Shown: positions 1 to 8,346, counted from the stretch's first letter. The stretch is 64,000 bases of DNA from CAVXDY01 sp963760715 (GCA_963760715.1 CAVXDY010000007.1:124001-188000); one strand, 5' to 3'. Notes: a model not told the origin generated them from the letters alone. Translations and numbers: made by a program.

Positions 1-1
1 G

Positions 2-397
2 GAGCGCGAGTTCACGCTCGTCGTCGGCCCGCACCGGGTGCACGGGCGCGTCGACCGCGTGGACGCCCACCCGGCGGGCGGGCACCAGCTCGTGGACTAC
101 AAGACCGGCAGGCCGCCCCCGCCCGGTGCGCGCGGCGACGACGACGACCTGGTGATGCGCCTGTACCTGGCCGGCGCCCGGGCCTCCTGGGGCATCGAGC
201 CCCGCGGGGCCACGGTCGTCCACGTGCTCGACGGCGACTCGCGCGGTGTCCACCCCGAGGCGGCCGAGCTCGCGATCGCCCAGGACATGGTGCGCGAGGC
301 GGCCGAGGGCATCGCCGAGGAGCGCTTCGAGCCGCGCCCGTCGTGGGGGTGCCGCTCGTGCGACTTCGCCCTCATCTGCCCGGCGCAGGACCGATGA
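2..397 (+). CDS. PD-(D/E)XK nuclease-domain protein, RecB/AddB-like C-terminus (5' partial)
   Basis: The frame is open from base 2, so the start lies outside the window. The visible 131 residues carry a VDYKTGR segment, the usual QxxxY/DxK core of the RecB-type PD-(D/E)XK fold. They end with a CRSCDFALICP segment in which cysteines are spaced like those that hold an Fe-S cluster in AddB-like and Cas4-like nucleases. The likely role is the nuclease end of a helicase-nuclease acting on double-strand break ends. The stop overlaps the next start as ATGA, so the two genes are probably co-transcribed. The specific protein (UvrD/REP helicase fusion or stand-alone nuclease) cannot be told from this fragment. 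Confidence 0.8.
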   Translation, partial: EREFTLVVGPHRVHGRVDRVDAHPAGGHQLVDYKTGRPPPPGARGDDDDLVMRLYLAGARASWGIEPRGATVVHVLDGDSRGVHPEAAELAIAQDMVREAAEGIAEERFEPRPSWGCRSCDFALICPAQDR

Positions 398-1272
398 CGC
401 TGCTCTCGGCGATCGAGTCCGGCGCCGCCCTCGAGGGCGTCTACGCCGTCCGGCGCAAGGAGCGGCGGCTGTCCCGGCAGGGCAAGCCCTTCCTGGCGCT
501 GACGCTGGCCGACGCCAGCGGGGCGGTGCCGGCCGTCGTGTTCGACGAGCCGGACTACTTCGCGGACCAGTTCGAGGAGGGCGACCGTGTGCGGGTGACC
601 GGGCGCGTCACCGAGCGCGACGGACGCCCCCGGGTGGTGGTGAGCCACCTGCGCCCGGCGGGCGACGAGGCGCGGGCCGAGGACCTGCTGCCCCGCAGCC
701 ACCGCGACCCCGACGAGCTGTTCGGCTTCGTGCTGCACCTGGCGGACGAGGTGGCCGACCCGGACCTCCGGCGGCTCCTGGACGCCCTGACCGGCGACGC
801 CGATCTGGCGCGGGCCTGGCGCAGCATGCCGTGCACGCGCTCCGGCCACCACGCCTACATGGGCGGCCTGGTGGAGCACACGGTGGGCGTGGCCTCGGTG
901 GCGCAGACGCTGACCGTGTGGCACCCGCGGCTCGACTCCGACCTGCTGCTGGCCGCGGCGCTGGTGCACGACATCGGGCACGCCCGCGCATTCCGGCTGG
1001 GCGCCACGTTCGAGCTCACCGACGAGGGCCGCCTGCTGGGGCACCTCGCGATCGGCCACGAGATCGTGGGCGACGCGGCGCGCGCGACCGGCCTCACGCC
1101 GGTGCGCCGCGCCGAGCTGCTGCACGCCGTCGACTGGCACCACGGGCCGCCGGCCGGCCAGCAGCCGGGCGCGGCGAGCGCCGAGGCGCTGGCGCTGTGG
1201 CGCGCGAACCAGCTCGAGACGTCGGTCAAGTCACGGCTCGAGGGACCCGGAACGGCCGATATCACCGGATAG
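394..1272 (+). CDS. OB-fold plus HD-domain nuclease (YhaM-like)
   Basis: This 292-residue protein starts at an ATG overlapping the upstream stop. Residues about 15-90 look like an OB-fold nucleic-acid-binding domain (VxGRVTER segment). Residues about 140-270 form an HD phosphohydrolase domain with HHAYMGGLVEHT, a central LVHDIGHA and a later DWHHG, the expected metal ligands. The same order (OB, then HD) is found in YhaM-type 3'-5' exoribonucleases. Together with the upstream RecB-like gene it suggests a nucleic-acid processing operon. The substrate (RNA or DNA) is inferred from the family only. Confidence 0.8.
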   Translation: MTLLSAIESGAALEGVYAVRRKERRLSRQGKPFLALTLADASGAVPAVVFDEPDYFADQFEEGDRVRVTGRVTERDGRPRVVVSHLRPAGDEARAEDLLPRSHRDPDELFGFVLHLADEVADPDLRRLLDALTGDADLARAWRSMPCTRSGHHAYMGGLVEHTVGVASVAQTLTVWHPRLDSDLLLAAALVHDIGHARAFRLGATFELTDEGRLLGHLAIGHEIVGDAARATGLTPVRRAELLHAVDWHHGPPAGQQPGAASAEALALWRANQLETSVKSRLEGPGTADITG

Positions 1273-1332
1273 GGCGGCTTCCGGGCGCCGAAACCCCCCG
1301 TTGGTCGGGTCGAGACCGCACGGGGTGCGGGA

Positions 1333-1338
1333 TACGGT
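1333..1338 (+). promoter_or_regulatory. Possible -10 element (TACGGT) for the secreted VWA protein gene
   Basis: TACGGT lies 71 nt before the ATG at 1410. Unlike many promoters in this window it would give a real leader, and a Shine-Dalgarno-like AAGGGGG sits at 1394-1400. No convincing -35 box is visible, so the call is weak. Confidence 0.35.
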
Positions 1339-1409
1339 GGCGACGCTCGGCGTCCGATGATCTCTCCTGACGCCTCCCCGAGCGGACATCCACAAGGGGG
1401 AACCTCCCG

Positions 1410-2996
1410 ATGAAACGCACTCCCGCCTCGCGACGACTCGCGCGGCGCTCAACGGTGCTCGCGGGGGCCATCGCGCTCTGCGCCGTCGGCACGGCCCACG
1501 CCGACATCACCGGCAAGGTCGCCAACGCGGGCGGCCTGCCGCTGTCCGGCATCAGCGTGACGGCCCGGGACTCCGTCGGCGGGTTCGCCGATTCCGCGAC
1601 GAGCGACGCGAACGGGGACTTCCGGATCACCACCGCGGGTCTCACCGGCAGCACCCCGCCGTTCACCCTGAACGCCACCCTCTTCGACTCCTGCAAGCCC
1701 TCCGGCGCGGGGAGCCTCACGTTCACCTCACCCGCGATCAACGACGGCGCGGTGCAGAACGTGCTGCTCGACGCCGCGTCGTTCTGCTCGTCGAGCTTCG
1801 TCGCGAGCGCCCTCGTGCCGGCCACCGGGAACGCCTGGCCGGAGCGCGGCCAGGTGCTCTCCCCGCCCGGCGGCGTCACGTATCTCCACGTGCCGTTGCC
1901 GTTCTCGGCGACCGGCATCAGCACGTCCCTGTCCGACGGCACGGTGGCGGGGACGTCCGAGGACGCCGACGTCGTCCCGGTCAACGCGCCCGCCGCCGGC
2001 TACAACGGGCCCCTCAACCTGACGTTCACGCTCAACGGCGTGACGGTGACGCGGCCGCTCGCGACGCTGGTGGCCGGGAAGGTCGTCAACCCCAACCCGC
2101 CCACCGGGGTGAGCGACCTCGCGGCGATCGTCAACATCTCCGGCAGCATGTCCAGCAGCGATCCGAACTTCCGCCGGCGCGACGCGGTGCAGCTCCTGGT
2201 CGACCTGGCCGGGCAGGGCGACCGCGTCATGGCCACCGCCTTCGACGACAAGGCCAGCGAGATCTTCCCGCGGACGACGATCGCCGGCGAGGCAACCAAG
2301 GGCCCGCTGAAGGCCCTGGCGCGCAAGAGGATCGTCAACGCCGGCGGCACCAACTACAACGAGGGGCTGGCCGCGGCCTTCAACACCCTCGCCGCCGACC
2401 CGGTCAATCCGTCGGTCCCGAAGGCGGCGATCTTCCTCACGGACGGCGCGAACAACGGCGACTACAACAACGCCCACCTGCGGTTCGCCTTCAACGGCAC
2501 CGGCCGCACGTGGCCGATCTGCGTGGTGCAGCTGGGCTCGGGCTTCGCCCCGGCCGACACGGCGCGCCTGAAGCGGATCGCCTCGGACACCGGCGGGGTC
2601 TTCGCCAGCACGCCCTCGAACACGCAGCTGGAGAACCTCTACTTCCAGTGCCGCGGCAAGAGCTCCGGCGCCACGACGCTCCTGAAGCGCACCAGCACCT
2701 TCACGATCGGGCAGTCGCGCCTGTTCACCCGGACGGTCAAGAAGGGTCAGCGGCAGGCGACGTTCTTCGTGAGCTTCGGGGTGGGCAAGTACGGCCTCCA
2801 GCTCACGCAGCCGGGCGGGAAGATCCTGAAGCGCAGCATCGGCAAGTCGGTGCGGCTCGTGCGCGGCAAGACCTTCGCGTTCTTCCGCATCCAGAAGCCC
2901 AAGGTCGGCAACTACACCCTCCGGGTGACGCGCCTGGCCACGGGCGGGCCCACGGACAAGGCCACGACCACGATCACCGTCCAGAAGAAGCGGTAG
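1410..2996 (+). CDS. Secreted protein with carboxypeptidase-regulatory-like and VWA domains
   Basis: This 528-residue protein has a Sec signal peptide (twin-Arg-rich start, hydrophobic core, likely cleavage after residue 31, AHA). Residues about 32-110 resemble a carboxypeptidase regulatory-like (Ig/CNA-B) fold. A von Willebrand A domain follows at about 237-430, and a beta-rich C-terminus ends in basic residues. The VWA metal site reads NISGSMS from Asn242, with GGTN and LTDG supplying the other ligands, so the usual first Asp of DxSxS is Asn. It is probably an extracellular adhesion or matrix protein. A ribosome site (AAGGGGG) precedes the ATG. No partner genes point to a specific role. Confidence 0.75.
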   Translation: MKRTPASRRLARRSTVLAGAIALCAVGTAHADITGKVANAGGLPLSGISVTARDSVGGFADSATSDANGDFRITTAGLTGSTPPFTLNATLFDSCKPSGAGSLTFTSPAINDGAVQNVLLDAASFCSSSFVASALVPATGNAWPERGQVLSPPGGVTYLHVPLPFSATGISTSLSDGTVAGTSEDADVVPVNAPAAGYNGPLNLTFTLNGVTVTRPLATLVAGKVVNPNPPTGVSDLAAIVNISGSMSSSDPNFRRRDAVQLLVDLAGQGDRVMATAFDDKASEIFPRTTIAGEATKGPLKALARKRIVNAGGTNYNEGLAAAFNTLAADPVNPSVPKAAIFLTDGANNGDYNNAHLRFAFNGTGRTWPICVVQLGSGFAPADTARLKRIASDTGGVFASTPSNTQLENLYFQCRGKSSGATTLLKRTSTFTIGQSRLFTRTVKKGQRQATFFVSFGVGKYGLQLTQPGGKILKRSIGKSVRLVRGKTFAFFRIQKPKVGNYTLRVTRLATGGPTDKATTTITVQKKR

Positions 2997-3024
2997 CGCC
3001 GAGCGCGCACGCCTGACCCCTCCC

Positions 3025-3050
3025 CCACCCCCTCCCCCCGGAGGGGGTGG
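3025..3050. terminator. Bidirectional hairpin between convergent genes
   Basis: A perfect 11-bp stem (3025-3035 with 3040-3050) closes a CCCC loop, between a plus-strand gene ending at 2996 and a minus-strand gene ending at 3052. It has no T-tract on either side. It is well placed to stop transcription from both directions. Confidence 0.7.
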
Positions 3051-3051
3051 C

Positions 3052-4248
3052 TCAGCGCCCGCCGACCGCCATGGCGCGGGTGGTGCGGTGCACCTCGAAC
3101 GGCCCCGCGGCCCCACGCCCGCGCGGCATGGCGCGCACGAGCCCGACGACCGAGTTGAAGAAGCTGACGAACCGGTCGTCGAGCATGATCGACATCTGGG
3201 AGCGGCCGACGAAGTTCTTGCGGTTCTGCGCGTGGGTGTCCACGCCCCGGTTGACCACGCCGAAGATCCCCCAGGTGCCGTCGGCGAAGCGGGTGAGCAC
3301 GGGAGCGCCCGACGACCCGCCGGTCATGTCGGAGGGGAAGTAGACCCAGGTGCCCGAGTCGAGGCCGTTCTCGGGCGTGCCCTCCTGCCACGACCCCGTG
3401 CCGTCGAAGGGAGCGTCGTAGGAGTACTGGTCGGATCCGAAGTAGTGGGTGGGCGTGTGGAAGATGCCCGCGGCGGGATAGCCGTCCACGTGGATCCGGG
3501 CGCCGGGGTCGAGCGTGATGCCCGCGTGGGCCGCGAACGTGCCGGTGAACTGGCCGGGGTAACGCCCGCGCGAGTCGGGGGCGATGACCTGGATGCCCCA
3601 GTCGAGCCCGCGGTCCCCCTGCTGCCACCCCAGCGGGACGTAGTTCTGGATGACGTTCCAGACGCCGTGGCTGCTCGTGGGACGGCCCCGGGAGTCGATC
3701 GTGTTGCCGAGGATCACGGTCATGTCGGCGGCCGAGAAGCCCCGCTTGCGCGGCCCGTTGTCGTAGAGGCAGTGCGCGGCCGTCAGGAAGAGCCCGGGGC
3801 CGATCAGCGCCCCGGAGCACCAGCCGTCGAAGGGCGCCCGGTTGATCGACCGGTCGTGAAGGTAGGACCGGCCCACGGCGAGCCCCGGCGCCTGCTCGAA
3901 GCCGCCGCGCGTGCGGCCCGTGGTGGCGGTGCCCGCGGTGCACCGGACCCTCTTGCCGGGCCGCGTGACGCACGTCTTCGCGATGGTCACCCCGCGATGG
4001 AACCGGCAGGTGCGCACGCGGCCCTGGAGGACGCACGTCCGCACCGTGGCGGTGCGTCGTTTCGGCACGACGGCGGCGGGCGGGCCACCCCCGATGACGG
4101 TCGGGTCGCCGGCGGCGTCGGGGCTTCCCACCCCGGCCGGATTCGCCGCCGCCGGCGGGGCCTGGTACCCCGGCTCCTCACCGAGCGCGAGCGCCGCGGG
4201 GAGGGCGAGCGCCGCGATGAGAATCAGAAAAAGGCCAGCGACACGCAA
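3052..4248 (-). CDS. Secreted trypsin-like (S1/V8-type) serine protease
   Basis: This 398-residue protein starts at TTG, preceded by a GAGGGTG ribosome site. A signal peptide covers about residues 1-21. A proline/alanine-rich stretch and a cysteine-bearing pro-region (to about 115) follow, then a chymotrypsin-fold protease domain. The catalytic triad is visible as LTAAHC (His159), the GLDWG aspartate and the GGSSGAP serine. It is exported and probably self-processing. The domain resembles the V8/glutamyl endopeptidase branch, but specificity cannot be read from sequence. It is a single gene, and the hairpin at 3025-3050 closes its 3' side. Confidence 0.85.
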   Translation of the reverse strand: MRVAGLFLILIAALALPAALALGEEPGYQAPPAAANPAGVGSPDAAGDPTVIGGGPPAAVVPKRRTATVRTCVLQGRVRTCRFHRGVTIAKTCVTRPGKRVRCTAGTATTGRTRGGFEQAPGLAVGRSYLHDRSINRAPFDGWCSGALIGPGLFLTAAHCLYDNGPRKRGFSAADMTVILGNTIDSRGRPTSSHGVWNVIQNYVPLGWQQGDRGLDWGIQVIAPDSRGRYPGQFTGTFAAHAGITLDPGARIHVDGYPAAGIFHTPTHYFGSDQYSYDAPFDGTGSWQEGTPENGLDSGTWVYFPSDMTGGSSGAPVLTRFADGTWGIFGVVNRGVDTHAQNRKNFVGRSQMSIMLDDRFVSFFNSVVGLVRAMPRGRGAAGPFEVHRTTRAMAVGGR

Positions 4249-4270
4249 CGGTCACCCTCACCTGGGGGAT

Positions 4271-4297
4271 CGACCGGCCCGACGGTAGGCCGGGTCG
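4271..4297 (-). terminator. Imperfect hairpin downstream of the HMGL-type synthase gene
   Basis: CGACCGGCC at 4271-4279 can pair with GGCCGGGTCG at 4288-4297 with one bulged G. It lies in the 107-nt gap between two same-strand genes and could be a weak terminator of the 4356-5690 gene. Confidence 0.35.
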
Positions 4298-4355
4298 CGC
4301 CACGACGTCAAGCGCGCCGGGAACGGGCTGCGCGGGGCGAGAGACGGTCGCCAGA

Positions 4356-5690
4356 CTACACAGCGCCGGGCACCGGGGACCGATCGTCCGCGCCGGCCTC
4401 CAGCAGGTCGCGCACCTCCTCCCATTCGACGGCGCTCTGGCGGCCCCCCTCGAACTGACGGGCCAGCTCGGCGTGCACCCGCAGGAGCTCCGGATCGTCC
4501 TTCGCGAGCTCGCGGCCGGTGTGCTGGCGCACCACGAAGATCAGCCCCGCGAGGCCCGAGTCGGCCGTGAGGCTCACCTCCAGCGGCCGTCCGAGCAGGC
4601 GGGGCACGTCGAAGGGCGCGTACATCCACCAGAACTTGTTCAGGCCATCGGCGTGGATGCCCGCGCGCGTGCGGTGGGCGTCCCGCCCGTACAGCGGGTA
4701 GGTCGCGGCCAGCGGCCGTCCCAGCTCCTCCAGCTCGCGGGCCATGTCGTTGAGCGCCGTGAAGTCCGGCAGCGGGTGGCCCATCAGGCCCATGCCGATG
4801 ACGTGCAGCACGACGGCCTCGAGCGGGGCGTTGCCCGTGCGCTCGCCCGTGCCGAGCAGCGTGCCGTTGACCACGGCGCAGCCGGCCTGGATCGCGGCGA
4901 GGCAGTTGGCCACCACCAGGTGGGTGTCGTTGTGCGGATGGAACTCGAGGTCCTCGGGCGCCACCCCGAGCCGCCGCAGCCGGCGGATCCAGCGGGGGAC
5001 CGAGCGCGGCGCGGCCACGCCGTCGAGGGGGAGGCCGAGGCCCATCGTGTCGCACACGCGGAACTTGGGCCTCATCTCGCGCCCGTGGCCCTCGGCCGCC
5101 GCCATGACCGCCTCGGCGAACGGAAGCACGAACTCCTCGGGCGCGCGCGTGGCGTCCTCCAGATGGAGGCGCGGCCGCAGGCCGGCGTCGAGCACGGCCC
5201 GCACGGCGTCCAGATAGGTGCCCGCGGCCTGGCGGCGGCCGCCCGGCCGGAACTTGTGGAAGGTGTGGTAGTCGCTCGCCGAGGCGAGCATCCCGGTCTC
5301 GCGCACGCCGATGGTGCGCACCAGGTCGGCGTCGCGCCGGGTCGCGCGGATCCAGGTGGTCGGCTCCACCGGGGCTCCTCCGCGGTGGCGCTCGAGTGCC
5401 GCCTCCAGCATCCGGCGGTCGGCCGGCCGGTAGACGAAGAACTCGGCCTGGCGGACGGCGCCGCTGCGACCCGTGAACGCGCACATGAGGTCGTACAGGC
5501 GCACGCCCGCCTCGACCGTCAGCGGCAGGCCGCCCTGCTGGCCGTCGCGGTGGGTGGTCTCGGTGGTCCAGGCCGCCACGGGAAGCTCGTCGGGCCTCTC
5601 GGTCCAGTCGTAGCGGGGGAATCCGTCCGGGGGGAAGGCGGCCGGGAACAGCTCCGGCGCCTCGGGGTCGGTGATCGTGTCGATGTCCAT
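4356..5690 (-). CDS. HMGL-like acyl-transferase, isopropylmalate/homocitrate/Re-citrate synthase family
   Basis: This 444-residue DRE-TIM metallolyase-type enzyme has ETTHRDGQQGG at the first barrel strand and FHPHND as the HxH metal site. A CDTMGLG segment and the TLLGTGERTGNA signature follow. Members condense acetyl-CoA with a 2-oxo acid. It lacks the regulatory LeuA C-terminal domain, and its length suits Re-type citrate synthase or a citramalate/homocitrate-type enzyme. It diverges from an HTH-citrate synthase gene, which makes a link to citrate chemistry attractive but unproven. I chose ATG 5690 because a TTGACA/TACGGT promoter places the transcript start there. TTG 5726 and ATG 5711 lie within the promoter itself. 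Confidence 0.75.
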   Translation of the reverse strand: MDIDTITDPEAPELFPAAFPPDGFPRYDWTERPDELPVAAWTTETTHRDGQQGGLPLTVEAGVRLYDLMCAFTGRSGAVRQAEFFVYRPADRRMLEAALERHRGGAPVEPTTWIRATRRDADLVRTIGVRETGMLASASDYHTFHKFRPGGRRQAAGTYLDAVRAVLDAGLRPRLHLEDATRAPEEFVLPFAEAVMAAAEGHGREMRPKFRVCDTMGLGLPLDGVAAPRSVPRWIRRLRRLGVAPEDLEFHPHNDTHLVVANCLAAIQAGCAVVNGTLLGTGERTGNAPLEAVVLHVIGMGLMGHPLPDFTALNDMARELEELGRPLAATYPLYGRDAHRTRAGIHADGLNKFWWMYAPFDVPRLLGRPLEVSLTADSGLAGLIFVVRQHTGRELAKDDPELLRVHAELARQFEGGRQSAVEWEEVRDLLEAGADDRSPVPGAV

Positions 5691-5696
5691 GACCCG

Positions 5697-5726
5697 ACCG
5701 TAGGACGCCATCTGGACGACTGTCAA
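5697..5726 (-). promoter_or_regulatory. Leaderless promoter of the HMGL-type gene
   Basis: On the minus strand TTGACA (5726-5721) and TACGGT (5702-5697) are 18 nt apart. The -10 ends 6 nt before the ATG at 5690, so the mRNA should begin at or next to the start codon. The -35 box overlaps the palindrome at 5722-5733. Confidence 0.7.
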
Positions 5727-5742
5727 TCTTGACGAGTATCAT
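5713..5742 (+). promoter_or_regulatory. Leaderless promoter of the HTH-citrate synthase gene
   Basis: TGGACG (5713-5718) and TATCAT (5737-5742) are 18 nt apart. The -10 ends 6 nt before ATG 5749, which predicts a leaderless transcript. The palindrome lies in the spacer, so a bound repressor would block both directions. Confidence 0.6.
5722..5733. promoter_or_regulatory. Palindromic operator candidate between the divergent synthase genes
   Basis: GTCAATCTTGAC is a perfect inverted repeat (5-nt arms, 2-nt spacer). It overlaps the minus-strand -35 box and lies between the -35 and -10 of the plus-strand promoter. The HTH domain of the protein encoded at 5749 is the obvious candidate to bind it, which would make the pair autoregulated. 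Confidence 0.5.
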
Positions 5743-5748
5743 CAACCA

Positions 5749-6912
5749 ATGGCCGACGCCGACCTGCTCACCGCCGAGGAGGCCGCCGAGCACCTCGGCG
5801 TGTCCCGCGCCACGCTCTACGCCTACGTCAGCCGCGGCCTCGTCGCGTCGGAGCCCGGCCCCGGCCCGAGCCGTGCGCGCCGCTATCCGCGCGGGGCCCT
5901 GGACGAGTTCCGCGGCCGCCGCGAGCGCAATCGCGACCGTGAGATGGCCGCCCTCGGGTCGCTCCACTGGGGCCTGCCGCTGCTCGACTCCGCGCTCACG
6001 CTCATCCGGGACGGCCGCCTCTCCTACCGGGGCCGCGACGCGGTGGCGCTCTCCCGCTCGGCCGGTTTCGAGCAGGTCGCCGCGCTGCTCTGGACCGGCG
6101 ACGAGCACGATGCCGCCGGGCTCTTCACCGGCGACGGGGCCTCCGGCGTGGACCCGGGCCCGGCGGAGGTTCCGATCGCCACACGGCTGTGCGAGCACCT
6201 GGTGGCCGCGGCCGACCGCACGCTCGTGACCCTGGGCTCGCGGCCGGCGGCGACGCTGCGCGCCGCGGGCCGGGCGGTGGAGGGCCTGTTCGCCGCCGCC
6301 GGGGCGCGGGGCGACGGCACGCTGGCCGAGCGCCTGGCGCGGGGATGGCGCACGGACGCCCACGACGACCTCCGGGCCGCGCTCGTGCTGTGCGCCGACC
6401 ACGAGCTCAACGTCAGCTCGTTCACGGCCCGGTGCGTGGCATCGGCGGACGCCCGACTCGAGCACGTCCTGCTCGCCGCCCTCTGCGCGCTGCGCGGCCG
6501 GCGCCACGGCGGCCTGCTCGAGCGCGTCGAGGACCTGCTCGACCAGGTCGACCGCGACGGAGCCCGCGCGGCCGCCGACCGGGCGATGGGCGACGGGTCC
6601 GAGCTGCCCGGGTTCGGCCACCCCCTCTACCCGGACGGCGACCCGCGCGGCGCCGAGCTGCTGGCCCGGGCGGGCCCGGCCGGCGGGGTCGACGACCTCG
6701 TCACCCTGGCGCGCGAGGAGCTGGGCCTTCAGCCCACCCTCGACCTCGGCCTCGCCGCGCTGGCGCGGGCGCGCGGCCTGCCGCCCGGGGGCGCGTTCGC
6801 GCTCTTCGCCCTCGGCCGCTCGGCCGGCTGGGTGGCCCACGCGCGCGAGGCATGGGCCGACGAGCGCCTCATCCGCCCACGATCACGCTACGTCGGGGTC
6901 GCGCCGGGTTGA
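5749..6912 (+). CDS. Citrate synthase family protein with N-terminal helix-turn-helix domain
   Basis: In this 387-residue fusion, residues about 5-55 form an excisionase/MerR-type HTH (AEEAAEHLGVSRATLY). Residues about 65-385 form a citrate synthase domain with the catalytic His of DHELN, the GFGHPLYPDGD histidine segment and the Asp of LDLGLA, so the H-H-D catalytic set appears intact. It could be an enzyme that also binds DNA, or a transcription factor using a citrate-synthase fold to sense oxaloacetate, acetyl-CoA or citrate. It diverges from an HMGL-type synthase, and the main citrate synthase is elsewhere in the window (27469). The ATG sits directly at the predicted transcript start. Confidence 0.8.
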   Translation: MADADLLTAEEAAEHLGVSRATLYAYVSRGLVASEPGPGPSRARRYPRGALDEFRGRRERNRDREMAALGSLHWGLPLLDSALTLIRDGRLSYRGRDAVALSRSAGFEQVAALLWTGDEHDAAGLFTGDGASGVDPGPAEVPIATRLCEHLVAAADRTLVTLGSRPAATLRAAGRAVEGLFAAAGARGDGTLAERLARGWRTDAHDDLRAALVLCADHELNVSSFTARCVASADARLEHVLLAALCALRGRRHGGLLERVEDLLDQVDRDGARAAADRAMGDGSELPGFGHPLYPDGDPRGAELLARAGPAGGVDDLVTLAREELGLQPTLDLGLAALARARGLPPGGAFALFALGRSAGWVAHAREAWADERLIRPRSRYVGVAPG

Positions 6913-6983
6913 GTCAGCGTGGGGGTCGATCTGCCCTTTCCGGCGCCCGCCCCGGCGGAGCCGGTGCGCCGGTCCGGGCGCGC

Positions 6984-7008
6984 ATGCCGGCCCGCAAGAG
7001 GCCGGCAT
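6984..7008. terminator. Hairpin terminator between convergent genes
   Basis: ATGCCGGCC (6984-6992) pairs perfectly with GGCCGGCAT (7000-7008) around a 7-nt loop. It sits between the plus gene ending at 6912 and the minus gene ending at 7017. The rest of this 104-nt gap is GC-rich with no gene. Confidence 0.65.
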
Positions 7009-7016
7009 CCGCTCCG

Positions 7017-8093
7017 TCACACGTTGAAGCGGATCTGCAGGACGTCGCCCTCCCGGACGATGTAGTCCCGCCCCTCCATCCGCACCTGGGCCGACTCGCG
7101 CGCCCTGCTGAACGACCCGGCCGCCACCAGGTCGTCCCAGGCGATGACCTCGGCGCGGATGAACCCGCGCTCCATGTCGGAGTGGATCCGGCCGGCGGCC
7201 TCGGCGGCGTTCGTGCCGCGTCGCACGGGCCAGGCGCGCGCCTCGGGCGGCCCGGAGCCGGTGAAGAACGTGACCAGCTCCAGCAGCCGGTAGCCGGCCG
7301 CCACCACCGCGTCGGCGCCGCGCACGTCGCCCAGCTCCAGGTCCCGCGCCAGCTCGGCGGCCTCCCCCGGCTCCATCGCCGCCAGCTCCAGCTCCATCCC
7401 CACCGGCAGGGCGAGCGCCTCGGCGCCCTGGGCCGCGGCGTGGGCGGCGAGCCCCTCCGGGGGCGTCAGGTCGTCGTCGGTGTTCGCCAGGTAGAGCACC
7501 GGCTTGGCCGTCAGGAGGCCCATCTCGGCGGCCACCGCCCGGGCGGCCTCGTCGGGGGCCAGCCGGGCGGGGCGGCCGGCGTCGAGCTCGGCCGCCAGGA
7601 CCTCGAGCGCCGCCAGCTCGGCCGCCGCCCCGCCCTCGCCGGCGCGCGCGCCCTTGCGCACGCGCTCCAGCCGGCGCTCGACCTGCTCGCGGTCGGCGAC
7701 GGCGAGCTCCAGGTCGATGGCCTCCGCGTCGGCGAGGGGGTCGATGCGCTCCTCCGGGTGCGGGACCTCGGCGTTGGCGAAGGCCCGCACCACGTGCACG
7801 AGGGCGTCGACCTGACGCAGCTGCCCCAGGGCGGCCCCGCCGAGGCCCTCACCGGATCCGGCGCCGGCGGCCAGCCCGGCGATGTCCACCACCTGCACCT
7901 GGGCCGGCACGCGGCGGGGGATGTCCTGCGCGTCGGCGATGGCGTCGAGGCGGGGATCCGGCACGTCGGCCATCGCGCGGGCCGGCTCCCGGGTGGTGAA
8001 CGGGTACGGAGCGATCTCCGCATCCACCCCGGTCACCAGGCTGAAGAGAGCGGTCTTCCCCGCGTTGGCCCGTCCCACCAGGCCGAGGTCCAC
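7017..8093 (-). CDS. ychF: YchF/Obg-like P-loop GTPase/ATPase
   Basis: This 358-residue protein is near the usual YchF length (about 363). The P-loop reads GRANAGKT, Switch-region residues include VDIAGL, and NTDDD stands in for the NKxD base-recognition element, consistent with YchF preferring ATP. The C-terminal TGS domain is clear (TFFTGSGPPEARAW through GDVLQIRFNV). YchF is a universal ribosome-associated translation and stress factor. It is the last gene of a minus-strand run. The start is GTG 8093, 12 nt after the upstream stop. Confidence 0.9.
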   Translation of the reverse strand: MDLGLVGRANAGKTALFSLVTGVDAEIAPYPFTTREPARAMADVPDPRLDAIADAQDIPRRVPAQVQVVDIAGLAAGAGSGEGLGGAALGQLRQVDALVHVVRAFANAEVPHPEERIDPLADAEAIDLELAVADREQVERRLERVRKGARAGEGGAAAELAALEVLAAELDAGRPARLAPDEAARAVAAEMGLLTAKPVLYLANTDDDLTPPEGLAAHAAAQGAEALALPVGMELELAAMEPGEAAELARDLELGDVRGADAVVAAGYRLLELVTFFTGSGPPEARAWPVRRGTNAAEAAGRIHSDMERGFIRAEVIAWDDLVAAGSFSRARESAQVRMEGRDYIVREGDVLQIRFNV

Positions 8094-8105
8094 CGATGCG
8101 ACGCC

Positions 8106-8333
8106 CTACGTGTCGCCGAAGCCCACCCGCCCGGGGGCCTCGCCCGGCGGCAGGCGCACGTAGACGAGCTCGCCGGGGTTGATCCAGAAGACGCCCTCCT
8201 CGGAGGGGATCGAGCGCCAGGAGGAGGCGCCGCCGCTCAGGGAGGTCGTGAACTCGTCGCTCACCGCCTCCTCGACGGTGAGGCGCAGGACGGTGCCGCC
8301 CTCGAACCCCAGCTCCAGTCTCCGCGTCGCCAC
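8106..8333 (-). CDS. Small conserved-looking hypothetical protein (75 aa)
   Basis: This 75-residue acidic beta-rich protein has no signal or membrane segment and is not recognised. It reads like a single small domain (LELGFEGGTVLRLTVEEA; later INPGELVYVRLPPGE). Its coding frame fits between the epimerase and ychF, and it has its own TAGACT -10 placed 7 nt before GTG 8333. That placement supports a real, leaderless gene. No function is proposed. Confidence 0.6.
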   Translation of the reverse strand: MATRRLELGFEGGTVLRLTVEEAVSDEFTTSLSGGASSWRSIPSEEGVFWINPGELVYVRLPPGEAPGRVGFGDT

Positions 8334-8340
8334 GCCGGCG

Positions 8341-8346
8341 AGTCTA
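8341..8346 (-). promoter_or_regulatory. Leaderless -10 (TAGACT) overlapping an upstream stop codon
   Basis: On the minus strand TAGACT (8346-8341) ends 7 nt before GTG 8333. Its first three bases are the TAG stop of the methylmalonyl-CoA epimerase gene. No clear -35 was identified. Confidence 0.5.

Noticed and set aside
97..1143. Long open frame antisense to the first two genes
   Set aside because: Arg/Ala/Gly-rich composition typical of shadow frames in GC-rich DNA, no domain or ribosome site, fully overlapped by recognisable genes.
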